The position numbers and the translations under genes are program-made. Shown in pieces: positions 39,113 to 48,928 of a stretch of 64,000 nucleotides of DNA; within the stretch, counting starts at the first letter, position 1, and the number at the start of each line of letters is the position of its first letter. The stretch lies in NCBI GenBank assembly GCA_900472175.1, contig UCHD01000001.1, forward strand, positions 1-64,000, read 5' to 3'. The DNA is from Hyphomicrobiales bacterium (GTDB lineage: Bacteria; Pseudomonadota; Alphaproteobacteria; Rhizobiales; Rhizobiaceae). A model generated the notes under the pieces. It was not told where the DNA came from. It saw only the letters and a program-made list of their open reading frames with translations, and made no database searches.

Positions 39113-39218
39113 TAAAGCGTGTCGCGCAAAAATGTGCAGCGGTTTTGCGATAGCGACATGCGTAAAATCAAAGGCCCAAAGCGCAGGAAGCGATCCTCAG
39201 AGATCGCGCCCCGCTTTA
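39113..39218. repeat. RIME-like rhizobial intergenic repeat between pgl and edd
   Basis: 106 bases bounded by inverted TAAAGCG (39113-39119) and CGCTTTA (39212-39218). Inside are two palindromic units: GTCGCGCAAAA (39121-39131) with TTTTGC (39143-39148) and GCGAC (39153-39157), and GCGATC (39190-39195) with GATCGC (39202-39207) inside CCAAAGCG / CGCTTTAGG arms. This two-palindrome form and the GTCGCGCAAAA word match my memory of RIME1 (rhizobial intergenic mosaic element, about 108 bp). The pgl stop codon lies inside its right end. Confidence 0.75.
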
Positions 39219-39914
39219 GGGTGCCCAGTAAATCTGAAGCGGGGAGGCGGCCCGGCGCAGTATCGCCCGGATCGGCATCTCCGCCTCGTCACCGGGCGCT
39301 TCAGCCTTGGCAAGAACGTCCTTCTTGGCCGCTCCCTCAATATGGAGCACCAGAAGTCGGGCATCCTGAAGGCTGGAGAATGTAAATGTCAGACGCGGCT
39401 CGCCGGCTCCTTCGGCTTCCATCGTCATCACACCGCGGGGTGTTGCCGGATCAAGTGCTTCCGCAAGGCGTGAACCACCCGGAAAGAACGAGGCCGTGTG
39501 TCCATCGCCGCCCATGCCGAGAATAGCGACATCGAAGGGACAGCCGAGTGTGGCGGTCTGTTTCACCGCGGCGGCCGCTGCTTCTTCAGCCGTCGCCGCC
39601 GGATAATAAAGCGGCTGGAAGCGCGCTGCGGCGGCAGCGTTGGTGAGCAGGTTGTCCTTGACGAGCTTCTCGTTCGAGCGGTCGCTGTCGGGTGCGACGA
39701 AGCGCTCGTCAATCAGGGTCACAGTGACCTTGGCCCAGTCGATGGCCTTGCCGGACAGCGCCTTGAAAAACGCCTTTGGCGTCGAGCCGCCGGAGACGGC
39801 GATGCACGCTTCTCCGCGCGTTGCAACAGCGGATGAAAGGGCTGCAGCCACTGCTTCCGCAAGGCCCTCAGCCAGATCAGCACCATTGTCGAATACATGC
39901 ATCGCAGCCGTCAT
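39216..39914 (-). CDS. pgl: 6-phosphogluconolactonase Pgl
   Basis: 232 residues, DevB/Pgl type of the glucosamine-6-phosphate isomerase fold (CIAVSGGSTPKAFFKALS; VTLIDERFVAPDSDRSN; ILGMGGDGHTASFFPG). Hydrolyses 6-phosphogluconolactone between Zwf and Edd. ATG at 39914 has GAGGA upstream and lies 11 bases after the zwf stop; the longer in-frame start runs inside zwf and is rejected. The TAA stop belongs to a RIME-like repeat, so the last residues may differ from relatives. Confidence 0.94.
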   Translation of the reverse strand: MTAAMHVFDNGADLAEGLAEAVAAALSSAVATRGEACIAVSGGSTPKAFFKALSGKAIDWAKVTVTLIDERFVAPDSDRSNEKLVKDNLLTNAAAAARFQPLYYPAATAEEAAAAAVKQTATLGCPFDVAILGMGGDGHTASFFPGGSRLAEALDPATPRGVMTMEAEGAGEPRLTFTFSSLQDARLLVLHIEGAAKKDVLAKAEAPGDEAEMPIRAILRRAASPLQIYWAP

Positions 39915-39925
39915 GGCTTTCGTCC

Positions 39926-41401
39926 TCAGATCACTTCGTGCCAGGTGCGGCCGTCTCGCTCGATGAGCGCGATAGCCTGGCTCGGTCCCCAGGTGCCGGC
40001 TGTGTAAGACTGGACCTGCTGGTTGACGGCTTCCCAGGACTTCAGGATCGGATCGACCCAGCGCCATGCGGCTTCGACTTCGTCGCGGCGCATGAACAGG
40101 GTCTGGTTGTTGCGCACCACGTCGAGCAGCAGGCGCTCATAGGCGTCGGCGCTGCGGGCATTGAAGGCCTCGGCAAAGGTCATGTCGAGCGAGACGTTGC
40201 GCAGGCGCATGCCGCCAGGGCCCGGGTCCTTGATCATCAGCGACTGCTTGACGCCTTCGTCCGGCTGCAGGCGGATGATCAACTGGTTGGCCTCGATGCG
40301 GCCTGCGGCCTCGTCGAAGATCGAATGCGGGATCGGCTTGAAGGTGATGACGATTTCCGACATACGGCCGGCCATGCGCTTGCCGGTGCGGATGTAGAAG
40401 GGAACACCGGCCCAACGCCAATTGTTGATTTCGGCCTTGATGGCAACGAAGGTCTCGGTGTTGGAGACGCCGCCTTCGAGCTCCTCGAGGTAGCCCTTGA
40501 CTGCGCCACCTGCCGAAGCGCCAGCCTTGTACTGGCCACGCACCGTCATCTTCTCGACATTGCCCGGATTGATCGGCTTCAGCGCGCGCAGGACCTTCAG
40601 CTTTTCGTCGCGTACGGCTTCCGCGTTCATCGACGGTGGAACTTCCATGGCGACCAGGCAGAGAAGCTGCAGGATATGGTTCTGCACCATGTCGCGCAGG
40701 GCGCCTGCCTTGTCATAGTAGCCGGCACGGCTTTCAAGGCCGACCGACTCGGCAACGGTGATCTGGATGTGGTCGATGTAGGACGAGTTCCAAAGCGGCT
40801 CGTACAATGCGTTGGCAAAGCGCAGCGCCATCAGGTTCTGCACAGTTTCCTTGCCGAGATAATGGTCGATACGGAAGATCTGCTCTTCCTTGAAGACCTT
40901 GCCGATCGTGTCGTTGAGTTCCAGCGCCGAGGCAAGGTCGCGGCCGATCGGCTTTTCGACGACGATGCGCGTCGTCTTGGTGATCAGCTTGTGGTCGCGG
41001 ATCTTTTCCGAGATGTCGCCGAAGATTGCGGGTGCTACCGCAAGATAGAAAGCGCGGACGCGGTCCTTGCCTTCATCGAGAAGCGCCTTCAGCTGATCCC
41101 AGCCACCATCGGATTTGGCATCAACCGGCACGTAGAACAGGCGGTCGGTGAAGATCTTGACCTGCGCCTCGTCATACTCGCCAGCCTTCAGGTGCTCCTT
41201 GAGGGCATCGGCGGCAAATTTGCGGTATTCTTCATGGCTGAGCACGCTGCGCGAAGCACCGATGATGCGCGTCGGATCGCTCAGCTGGCCATCCAGCTGA
41301 CGATGATAAAGGGCCGGAAGCAACTTGCGTTCGGCAAGGTCGCCGGTGCCTCCGAAAACCACATAGTCAAAGGGTTCCACAGGAATGATCTGGCTGCTCA
41401 T
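39926..41401 (-). CDS. zwf: Glucose-6-phosphate 1-dehydrogenase Zwf
   Basis: 491 residues. First step of the Entner-Doudoroff/pentose phosphate routes. NADP motif VVFGGTGDLAERKLLPALY, active-site RIDHYLGKETVQN. ATG at 41401 gives MSSQIIPVEPFDY, the usual start; an extension to 41470 lies over the terminator of the upstream gene and is rejected. First gene of zwf-pgl-edd. Confidence 0.96.
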   Translation of the reverse strand: MSSQIIPVEPFDYVVFGGTGDLAERKLLPALYHRQLDGQLSDPTRIIGASRSVLSHEEYRKFAADALKEHLKAGEYDEAQVKIFTDRLFYVPVDAKSDGGWDQLKALLDEGKDRVRAFYLAVAPAIFGDISEKIRDHKLITKTTRIVVEKPIGRDLASALELNDTIGKVFKEEQIFRIDHYLGKETVQNLMALRFANALYEPLWNSSYIDHIQITVAESVGLESRAGYYDKAGALRDMVQNHILQLLCLVAMEVPPSMNAEAVRDEKLKVLRALKPINPGNVEKMTVRGQYKAGASAGGAVKGYLEELEGGVSNTETFVAIKAEINNWRWAGVPFYIRTGKRMAGRMSEIVITFKPIPHSIFDEAAGRIEANQLIIRLQPDEGVKQSLMIKDPGPGGMRLRNVSLDMTFAEAFNARSADAYERLLLDVVRNNQTLFMRRDEVEAAWRWVDPILKSWEAVNQQVQSYTAGTWGPSQAIALIERDGRTWHEVI

Positions 41402-41451
41402 GGGAAATCTCGATCTCGTTCTGGTCTGAGGAGTGTATAATCTAATCGATT

Positions 41452-41496
41452 TAAAAGCGCTAGGGTGCAACGCAACAAAATGCGTTTCACCGCGCT
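41452..41496 (-). terminator. Terminator of the puuB-like gene upstream of zwf
   Basis: GGTGCAACGCA (41464-41474) pairs with TGCGTTTCACC (41481-41491) with one mismatch, extended by AGCGC (41456-41460) with GCGCT (41492-41496) across a small bulge. On the minus strand the stem is followed by TTTT. It separates the puuAB-like operon from zwf. Confidence 0.8.
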
Positions 41497-41511
41497 TTCA
41501 TCGTCGCGTTA

Positions 41512-42798
41512 TCAGAATTTATCGCGCAAGGCATACCAGCTGAGTGCGACGAACAAAAGCACGGAGCGGAACCGTGTGCCGCCGGGAAATGCCGGAATGT
41601 TCAGCTCCCGGAACAGGTCGAGGTCCGAGCGGTTGCCGGTCACCATGTCGGAATAGAGCTTGCCGCAATAGTTTGACAGCATGACGCCATGGCCGGAATA
41701 GCCGCCGATCGAGGTCACGCCGGGCATAACTTCACGCACGAAAGGTTGGCGCGGCAGGGTGATGCCGACCGAACCGCCCCAGGCATGGGTCATTTCCACA
41801 TTGCCCAGCGACGGGTAGATTTCGCTGATCTGGCGGCGGATATGCTCGGAAATCTCACGGGGATTGTCGGCCGTATAGGCCTCGCGGCCCCCGAACAGCA
41901 GCCGTCCGTCCTTCGATTTACGAAAATAACGCACGACGAAGCGCGAATCGGCAACCGCCTCGCCACCCGGCAGCACATCGGGAAAATCGCTGAGAACCTT
42001 GGTGGCGCCGATGAACGAGCGGATCGGCATGACATGCCGCGCGGTCACGGGTTCCAGATTGCCGATATAGCCATTGCAGGCAATCAAAGCGCGATCGGCG
42101 CGGATGGTGCCCTTGTCCGTCTCGATGGTGACACGGCCGCCGGCCTGGTTGATCTTCAGTGCCTTGGTCTGCTCATGCAGCGAAGCGCCGGCGGAAGCAG
42201 CCTGCCTTGCCAGACCCACCAGCAGTTTCATCGGCTGGATATGGCCGGTGCCGGTATCGCGGATGCCGAACAGGTAACGTTGCGAGCCGAGCCGCGCTAC
42301 GGTTTCGTCGCGGCCCATAAAACTCTGATGCGGATAGCCATAACGCGTTGCGGCGATCTCGACGCTGTTGCGATAGTCCTTCTCCGAACGGGGCTTGTGG
42401 CAGACGTTCATCTGCCCCTCGACATATTCGATGTCGATGCCATGCGCGGATGCAAAGTCGAGTAGATGTTTCTTCGCGTCTTCGGCGAGATCAAACAGCG
42501 CCTTGGACCGCTCGAAACCGAGCGTGCCTTCCATCTCTTCCGGGGACCAGCGTTGGCCGGTACCAAGCTGGCCGCCATTGCGGCCGGAGGCGCCATCGCC
42601 AAAACGATAGGCATCGATCAGCGTGACGCGAACGCCTTTTTTAGCGAGATTGTAAGCCGCCTGCAGTCCGGTGAAGCCGCCACCAACGATGGCGACATCG
42701 GTTTCCACCGAGCCGGAGAGGGCCGGATATTCCGGCCGCTCGGCGACGTTGGACTCATACCAGGAAATCCCCGGTGAGATCGGGCTTTGCCAGGGCAT
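41512..42798 (-). CDS. FAD-dependent amine oxidoreductase, PuuB-like
   Basis: 428 residues from the ATG at 42798, supported by AAAGG 7 bases upstream; in-frame ATGs at 42813 and 42822 overlap the preceding gene and lack a site. DAO family: FAD Rossmann motif DVAIVGGGFTGLQAAYNLAK, then GASGRNGGQLG and a C-terminal GGYSGHGVMLSNYCGKL. Next to a glutamate-putrescine ligase-like gene, the likely substrate is gamma-glutamylputrescine. Other N-methyl or amine substrates cannot be excluded. Confidence 0.85.
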   Translation of the reverse strand: MPWQSPISPGISWYESNVAERPEYPALSGSVETDVAIVGGGFTGLQAAYNLAKKGVRVTLIDAYRFGDGASGRNGGQLGTGQRWSPEEMEGTLGFERSKALFDLAEDAKKHLLDFASAHGIDIEYVEGQMNVCHKPRSEKDYRNSVEIAATRYGYPHQSFMGRDETVARLGSQRYLFGIRDTGTGHIQPMKLLVGLARQAASAGASLHEQTKALKINQAGGRVTIETDKGTIRADRALIACNGYIGNLEPVTARHVMPIRSFIGATKVLSDFPDVLPGGEAVADSRFVVRYFRKSKDGRLLFGGREAYTADNPREISEHIRRQISEIYPSLGNVEMTHAWGGSVGITLPRQPFVREVMPGVTSIGGYSGHGVMLSNYCGKLYSDMVTGNRSDLDLFRELNIPAFPGGTRFRSVLLFVALSWYALRDKF

Positions 42799-42814
42799 GG
42801 CTGTGCCTTTCATA

Positions 42815-44251
42815 TCAGACATTGAGGAGCAGGAATTCGCGCTCCCAAGGGCTGATCACCTGCATGAAGGTTTCGAACTCGCCCCGCTTCACCCCGCCAT
42901 AGATGGCGATGAATTCCGGGCTGAAGATCTCGGCGAAGGCCGGCTCTGCCTCAAGCAGCGATACCGCTTCCAGCAGGCCTCTGGGCAGGTCAACCGTCCC
43001 TTTGTCTGCCGAAGCATCTGCCGGTGCCGAGGGCTCTAGTCCCTGAACAATGCCGAGGTAGCCGCAGCCAAGCGAAGCCGCGAGCGCCAGATAGGGATTG
43101 GCATCCGAGCTTGGCAGGCGGTTTTCGACGCGCCGGGCGACAGGTTCGGAAACGGGAATGCGAAACGCCGTCGTCCGGTTGTCATAACCCCAGGCATTGT
43201 TGACCGGAGCCGACATGTCCGGCGTCAGCCGCCGGTACGAGTTCACATAGGGGGCCATCATCGACAGCGCCTTCGGGACAAATTTCTGCATGCCGCCGAT
43301 GAAGGAGAAAAACTCCTTGGACGGCGAGCCATCGGCGTTGGAAAACAGGTTGCGGCCCGTGTTCACTTCGATGACGGACTGGTGGATGTGCATGGCGGAC
43401 CCGGCTTGCGCCTGCATCGGCTTGGCCATGAAGGTGGCGTAGATGCCGTGCTTCAACGCCGCTTCGCGAATGGTCCGCTTGAACATGAAGACCTGGTCGG
43501 CAAGCTCGATCGGATCCCCATGGCGAAGGTTGATCTCCAACTGCGCCGGACCCTCTTCATGGATCAGCGTATCGATCTCGAGGCCCTGTTTTTCCGAGAA
43601 ATGGTAGATGTCGTCGATCAGTTCGTCGAATTCGTTGACGCCGGCGATCGAATAACCCTGTCCGCCCTGGATGGCGCGTCCGGAGCGGCCCTTCGGCGGA
43701 TGCAGCGGATAATCCGGGTCCTCGTTCTTGGCGACCAGATAAAATTCGATTTCCGGTGCGACCACCGGCTTCCAGCCGCGCTGATGATAGAGGTCGAGCA
43801 CGTGCTTCAGGACGTTGCGCGGTGTGTATGGAACTTTTTCGCCCTGCGAACCCGCAATGTCGCAGATCACCTGCGCCGTCGGGTCGGTTTCCCAGGGGAC
43901 GACCGAAAGGGTAGAAAGGTCGGGCACCAGCTTGATGTCGCTGTCCCGGCTGTCGTAGCGGAAATTGCCCGTTTCCTCGGGATATTCGCCCGAAATCGTA
44001 TGGCGATAGATCGCCGACGGAAGGGCAAGGGATGTGTTGGAGGTGAATTTCGAAGACGGCATCATCTTGCCGCGCGGAACGCCGGCGATATCGGGCGTGA
44101 TGCATTCGATATCTTCGATGCCGCGGATTTTCAGCCAGTCGGCGGCTTCCTTCCAGGTTTTCACTCCACGTGGAGCTTGCAGTGCGGCGGGTATTTTCGA
44201 GCTCTTGACAGTCCTTGCAGTTGGTTGGGCAGCATTTCTTCTGACGGGCAT
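42815..44251 (-). CDS. Glutamine synthetase-family protein, gamma-glutamylputrescine synthetase (PuuA)-like
   Basis: 478 residues, GS fold with ATP/glutamate site motifs (APEIEFYLVAKNED; AGSAMHIHQSV; NRTTAFRIP; RLPSSDANPYLALAA). It lacks the C-terminal adenylylation Tyr motif of GlnA. The neighbouring PuuB-like oxidase indicates glutamylation of putrescine or another amine rather than ammonia assimilation. About 30 N-terminal residues precede the family core, so a later start is possible. First gene of the pair. Confidence 0.85.
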   Translation of the reverse strand: MPVRRNAAQPTARTVKSSKIPAALQAPRGVKTWKEAADWLKIRGIEDIECITPDIAGVPRGKMMPSSKFTSNTSLALPSAIYRHTISGEYPEETGNFRYDSRDSDIKLVPDLSTLSVVPWETDPTAQVICDIAGSQGEKVPYTPRNVLKHVLDLYHQRGWKPVVAPEIEFYLVAKNEDPDYPLHPPKGRSGRAIQGGQGYSIAGVNEFDELIDDIYHFSEKQGLEIDTLIHEEGPAQLEINLRHGDPIELADQVFMFKRTIREAALKHGIYATFMAKPMQAQAGSAMHIHQSVIEVNTGRNLFSNADGSPSKEFFSFIGGMQKFVPKALSMMAPYVNSYRRLTPDMSAPVNNAWGYDNRTTAFRIPVSEPVARRVENRLPSSDANPYLALAASLGCGYLGIVQGLEPSAPADASADKGTVDLPRGLLEAVSLLEAEPAFAEIFSPEFIAIYGGVKRGEFETFMQVISPWEREFLLLNV

Positions 44252-44408
44252 AAATCACCGGTTTTGGGTTCGGATGGGGCATCATAGCCACAGTTTGGCA
44301 ATTGGCTAGGGTGAAAACCGGGACTTTTATCGGCTTGCAGGCTGTATTCGTGCGGATTGCAGCAACGGTGATTGACTTTGGTAGCCGTGCCTTCGAAAGA
44401 AAACTGAA

Positions 44409-45608
44409 ATGGGAATGGATGTCTTGGCCGAACAGTTTGACGTGGTGATAATCGGGGCAGGGGCGGCCGGCATGATGGCGGCGATCGAGGCGGGCAAGCG
44501 CGGCCGCCGCGTCATTGTGCTCGACCATGCCAAGGCGCCGGGCGAGAAGATCCGCATCTCCGGCGGCGGCCGCTGCAACTTCACCAATATCCATGCGAGC
44601 CCGAAAAACTTCCTCTCGGCTAACCCGCATTTCTGCAAGTCTGCTCTGGCACGTTACACGCCGCACGATTTCATCGCCCTGGTCGATCGCTATCAGATCG
44701 CCTGGCATGAAAAGACGCTTGGCCAGCTGTTTTGCGACGATACCGCCAAGGACATCATCCGCATGCTGCTGACGGAGATGAAGGAGGTTCGAGCGGTGCT
44801 GCGGTTGGGCGCAGAGATTCGGACAGTCGACAAGACCGTTTCAGGCTTCCGGATCGTGACGGCCGATGGGGCGATCGATTGCTCCTCGCTGATCGTTGCC
44901 AGCGGCGGCAAGTCTATCCCTAAAATGGGCGCGACGGGTTTTGCCTATAGGATTGCCGAGCAATTCGGCCTGCCACTGGTGGAGACGCGTCCGGGGCTGG
45001 TGCCGCTGACGCTCGACCCCGTCCAACTTGAAAGCTTGAGTGCGCTTGCCGGTGTTGCCGTCGATGCACAGGCGCGCTGCGGCAAGACGATGTTCGAGGA
45101 AGCTCTGCTGATCACCCATCGGGGCTTGAGCGGACCTGCCATCCTGCAGATCTCCTCCTACTGGCGCGAGGGTGGTGATATCAGCCTCAACCTTCTGCCG
45201 CATGTCGATATCGCTGCTGTGCTGAAGGCGGCGCGCAAGGAAAATGGCCGCCAGGCGCTGCAGACGGCGCTTGCCGAACCTCTGCCGAAAAGGCTGGCGC
45301 AGTTCTTTACCGAGGCCGCCGGACTGAACAACCGGCCGCTGGCCGACCTCTCCGACAAGGCGATCGACGCCTTCTGCCTGACGATCAAGGACTGGGCGAT
45401 CACACCGGCGGGCTCCGAAGGTTATCGCACGGCCGAAGTGACGCTGGGCGGTGTTGACACAAGAGCACTGGATTCCCGCACCATGCAGGCGCGTGACGTG
45501 CCCGGGCTCTATTTCATCGGTGAATGCGTCGATGTCACCGGCTGGCTCGGCGGCTATAATTTCCAGTGGGCCTGGGCATCGGGCTTCTCGGCGGGGCAGG
45601 CGGCATGA
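44409..45608 (+). CDS. HI0933/BaiN-family NAD(P)/FAD flavoprotein
   Basis: 399 residues. FAD motif DVVIIGAGAAGMMAAIEAGK, family signature KIRISGGGRCNFTNIHAS, C-terminal GLYFIGECVDVTGWLGGYNF and QWAWASGFSAG. Members are widespread (YhiN, BaiN-like); the physiological substrate is generally unknown. Divergent from the puuA-like gene. Confidence 0.9.
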   Translation: MGMDVLAEQFDVVIIGAGAAGMMAAIEAGKRGRRVIVLDHAKAPGEKIRISGGGRCNFTNIHASPKNFLSANPHFCKSALARYTPHDFIALVDRYQIAWHEKTLGQLFCDDTAKDIIRMLLTEMKEVRAVLRLGAEIRTVDKTVSGFRIVTADGAIDCSSLIVASGGKSIPKMGATGFAYRIAEQFGLPLVETRPGLVPLTLDPVQLESLSALAGVAVDAQARCGKTMFEEALLITHRGLSGPAILQISSYWREGGDISLNLLPHVDIAAVLKAARKENGRQALQTALAEPLPKRLAQFFTEAAGLNNRPLADLSDKAIDAFCLTIKDWAITPAGSEGYRTAEVTLGGVDTRALDSRTMQARDVPGLYFIGECVDVTGWLGGYNFQWAWASGFSAGQAA

Positions 45609-45829
45609 CTGGACAAAGCGCAGCGTGCTTCAGCCATTGTTAAGACATCTGGCGGAACCTGCTTGAAACGCTGGCTCCACGGCTTTGCAGCGTGGCAAGG
45701 ATGCAGTTTTCAGGAATTGTTGCAGAAACGTGACATTTTTGCTCTTTCGTGAGCTGCTGCAACAGGAAGTGGGCTGGCGGTCCGGATCATCCGGGTCTAT
45801 TGTTGCTTAGGTCGAAAGGAAATGATGCC

Positions 45830-45985
45830 ATGAATCAATCACGCAGCCGTTCCACAGCCCGCGCTATCGCCATTGCGAAAGCGGATGAGAGCAACGCGCG
45901 AAAGTCCCTGCTGATCCGAGCCTCCGTGATCGCCGTTTGCGCACTTGCCGCAATCGCCGCGCTTCCTTCCTTCTGGTCCTTCTGA
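45830..45985 (+). CDS. Small single-helix membrane protein (hypothetical)
   Basis: 51 residues. A basic N-terminal half (MNQSRSRSTARAIAIAKADE) is followed by one membrane helix (about 28-50, SVIAVCALAAIAALPSFWSF). AAGGA lies 9 bases upstream. No family recognised. The clean start, site and topology support a real gene, but a chance ORF is possible. Confidence 0.45.
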   Translation: MNQSRSRSTARAIAIAKADESNARKSLLIRASVIAVCALAAIAALPSFWSF

Positions 45986-46337
45986 ACCAATCGATACCCA
46001 GCGTTTCGGCTGTGATGTCGATTTTCGTTGCGCCAATGTGCGGCCGCGTATTGCGCGTCTGCCCTTAAAGCGGCGCCTGTTCCCTTTATTTGATGCGGCT
46101 GAAACGATTTAAGTCGTACTTATTCAAATATTAATCGTTGCCATTGAAGACTGTGCCGCAACGGAGTCTGCCGTGATTTTGCCTTGGGGGAAGAGGCGGG
46201 TCATGCAATGAATGCCTGGCAGGCTAGGCGGCGATGCGCCGCATGATTTTTCAGTTAAATCACCAGCTTGTTGGCACACCGGGGAAGCCTGTCAGGGCTC
46301 GAGGAGGGCGGATCAGGCTGCGAGCCAAGGTGCGTTC
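45986..46337 (+). promoter_or_regulatory. Region upstream of the chemoreceptor gene
   Basis: About 350 bases; an AT-rich core around 46090-46145 probably carries the promoter of the methyl-accepting protein. No supported ORF; AAGG 7 bases before the ATG at 46338 is the ribosome binding site. Confidence 0.45.
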
Positions 46338-48866
46338 ATGTTCATCGACAAGATTCTTGCCCGCTTCAAAATCCAGACCAAGGTGCTGTTGTTCATTCTG
46401 CCCTTTGTCGTCAGCATTTGTGCCGTCGGCATTACCGGGCTCTACGCCTCCGGCCTGCTCCAGGGCCGGATGGAGATTTCCAACAGCGTCCTGCAGTCGC
46501 TCAGCGGCTTCAAGGATGTTTATGCCGGCATGAATGCCTTCCTGAAGAACACCACCGAAGATTCACGCCAGGCCGTGCTTGAGAAGATTACGACCCAACG
46601 CGCGGTTCTTGAAGAAACGCTGAAGCAGGTCGAAGACGAGGAAGGCCGCAGCCAGCTCCAGCACGCCTTGAGCGGTAGCACGAGCATAGGCGGCCGGGTC
46701 GATGGCCTGTGGAAACTCTACGAACAGGAAGTGGCTCTGCGTCAGTCCATAACTGGAAGTCTTCGCCTGCTGCTCGCTGCGCAGATGAAAATCCTCGATG
46801 AAGCAACGACCATGGAGCAGGGCGTCCGCCAGGACGAAGAGGCGGCAAAGTCGCTGCTGCGCGAGGCAGAACGCCTGACCTCGTCCAGCGAGACACTCGC
46901 TGCTTTCAACACGAGTTTTGCCAAGGCTGCCACTGCCGAAGACAAGATCAAGGTCGCGGCCGATTCCTATGGTGCGATGACTAAGGTTCTGCGCAAGATC
47001 AGCTCCGGGCTGCCGCAAAGCCAGAAGGCCGTTTCGGAAACCTTCAAGACAACCATAGGCGAGATCAAGACACTGCTGGACAGTGGCGACAAGTCCGACG
47101 AAACCGCAGCTGCGATCGGCAGGCTGATGGCCCGCTTCCGCCAGACGAGCATCCAGCTGAATGGCGCCGCGACCTTGAAAATGCGTGACGCAACAGCGAC
47201 GTTCGGTAGGTTGGACGCAGCGCTCGTCAAGGCAAACGTTGTTCTTTCCGGCACCCGTTCGATCGTCAACTCGGTCTACTCGATCCGCATCGCAGCCGCG
47301 AGCTTTCTGGAAAAGACAGATGCCGACGGTAAAGAGCGGTTGATGCGCGAATTCAGCCTGATGAACCAGGAAATCCAGAGCCTGGCCCAGTCGGCTGGAG
47401 ATCTGCCGTTCTTCAACAATCTCATCAAGGCCGTGAAGCCGGTGACGGAAAAAATGCAGGGCGACAGCGCCGCGCTCGTCGACAGCAGCGCCGCCCGCCA
47501 GGCGGAATTCACCGCTGCAGCGGCCGAGATCGATGATATCTGGGGCCAGCTGACAGCGTTTGCGGAAGGCCAGAAGACCACAGCGTCGGTCGAGCGCGAC
47601 AAGGCCAACCAGGTTTCGGTTTTTGCAACCGTCGTGGGTATCCTGATCGCGCTTCTTGCCGGCGGCGCGCTGGTGCTGACGCTGAAAGGCCCGATCGGCC
47701 AGATCACCGCCGCCATGCGCCGCCTGGCCGACGGCGCGCTCGATACCTCGATCGACGGCGGTGCCCGCCGTGACGAAATCGGCGACATGGCGCGGGCGCT
47801 CGGCGTCTTCAAGGAGAATGCCCTGTCCAAGGTGCGTATCGAAGCCGAAAGCGAAGAACAGCGCGCGCAGGCTGATGCCGAACGCACCCGCAACGACACG
47901 GAAAAGCGGGCTCTCGACAGCCAGATCGATTTTGCCGTCAGCCAGCTCGCTGCCGGTCTCGGCCGCCTGGCGCAGGGCGATCTGTCACAGCAGATCGAAA
48001 CGCCGTTCACCGGCCGCCTCGAGCAGTTGCGCATGGACTTCAACGGTTCGCTGATCCGCCTGCAGGACACCCTTCTGCAGATCCGCAACAATGCGCTGTC
48101 GATCCAGCGCAGTGGCAACGATATGCACGCGTCAGCGGATTCCCTGTCGAAGCGCACCGAGGCGCAGGCCGCGTCGCTGGAAGAAACGGCGGCCGCCGTC
48201 GACCAGATCACCGTCACGGTCCGCTCGTCGGCCGAACGGGCGCACGAGGCCAATATCGCGGTGACGCATACCAAGAAGAGCGCCGATAGCTCCGCAGTCG
48301 TCGTCAGCAAAGCGATTGCTGCCATGGGCCGGATCGAGGATGCCTCGCACCAGATCGAGCAGATCATCGATGTGATCGACGAGATCGCCTTCCAGACAAA
48401 CCTTCTGGCGCTCAATGCCGGTATCGAGGCGGCACGCGCCGGAGATGCAGGCAAGGGGTTTGCCGTAGTTGCGCAAGAAGTCCGCGAGCTTGCCCAGCGC
48501 TCGGCAAGCGCTGCCCGCGAAATCAAGGGCCTGATCAACAAGTCGGCCAACGAGGTGAATTCCGGATCGCAACTGGTGCAGGAAACCGGTGCGGTTCTGG
48601 CGTCAATCAGCCAGCAGATCGTCTCGGTCAGCAGTCATGTCGAAATGATTGCCACCGCCAGCCGCGATCAGGCCGCCGCCCTGCACGAGGTCAATGGCTC
48701 GGTCAACCAGATGGACCAGATGACCCAGCAGAACGCGACGATGGTCGATCAGGCGACCACTGCCAGCCGCGAACTCGCTAATCAGGCCGATACGCTGATG
48801 ATGCTGGTCGAGCAGTTCCGCTTGGAGCCTTTCAGTACGGGTCATCAGATCGGTCGGGCGGCCTGA
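46338..48866 (+). CDS. Methyl-accepting chemotaxis protein
   Basis: 842 residues. Membrane helix 1 (about 16-40), a large helical periplasmic sensor (about 40-420), membrane helix 2 (about 424-446), HAMP domain ([20 protein letters not shown]), and a cytoplasmic signalling domain with the hairpin tip [20 protein letters not shown] (about 680-700). The sensor is long and mostly helical, possibly of the bimodular four-helix type. No CheR/CheB-binding pentapeptide at the C-terminus. Ligand unknown. ATG at 46338 places the first helix at the start; the upstream extension to 46212 is not needed. Confidence 0.94.
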   Translation: MFIDKILARFKIQTKVLLFILPFVVSICAVGITGLYASGLLQGRMEISNSVLQSLSGFKDVYAGMNAFLKNTTEDSRQAVLEKITTQRAVLEETLKQVEDEEGRSQLQHALSGSTSIGGRVDGLWKLYEQEVALRQSITGSLRLLLAAQMKILDEATTMEQGVRQDEEAAKSLLREAERLTSSSETLAAFNTSFAKAATAEDKIKVAADSYGAMTKVLRKISSGLPQSQKAVSETFKTTIGEIKTLLDSGDKSDETAAAIGRLMARFRQTSIQLNGAATLKMRDATATFGRLDAALVKANVVLSGTRSIVNSVYSIRIAAASFLEKTDADGKERLMREFSLMNQEIQSLAQSAGDLPFFNNLIKAVKPVTEKMQGDSAALVDSSAARQAEFTAAAAEIDDIWGQLTAFAEGQKTTASVERDKANQVSVFATVVGILIALLAGGALVLTLKGPIGQITAAMRRLADGALDTSIDGGARRDEIGDMARALGVFKENALSKVRIEAESEEQRAQADAERTRNDTEKRALDSQIDFAVSQLAAGLGRLAQGDLSQQIETPFTGRLEQLRMDFNGSLIRLQDTLLQIRNNALSIQRSGNDMHASADSLSKRTEAQAASLEETAAAVDQITVTVRSSAERAHEANIAVTHTKKSADSSAVVVSKAIAAMGRIEDASHQIEQIIDVIDEIAFQTNLLALNAGIEAARAGDAGKGFAVVAQEVRELAQRSASAAREIKGLINKSANEVNSGSQLVQETGAVLASISQQIVSVSSHVEMIATASRDQAAALHEVNGSVNQMDQMTQQNATMVDQATTASRELANQADTLMMLVEQFRLEPFSTGHQIGRAA

Positions 48867-48887
48867 TCAAACGGACAAGTGAACGAG

Positions 48888-48917
48888 GAAAGCCCGGCGT
48901 TTAATCGTCGGGCTTTC
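48888..48917. terminator. Terminator of the chemoreceptor, possibly bidirectional
   Basis: GAAAGCCCG (48888-48896) pairs with CGGGCTTTC (48909-48917), with three further inner pairs; T-rich on the + side. It also lies at the 3' end of the small minus-strand gene at 48929-49081. Confidence 0.85.
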
Positions 48918-48928
48918 TGTTTACTGCC

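Noticed and set aside
41453-41460. AAAGCGCT upstream of zwf as a third AglR operator
   Set aside because: Only part of the palindrome matches, and it is explained by the foot of the terminator stem of the upstream puuB-like gene.
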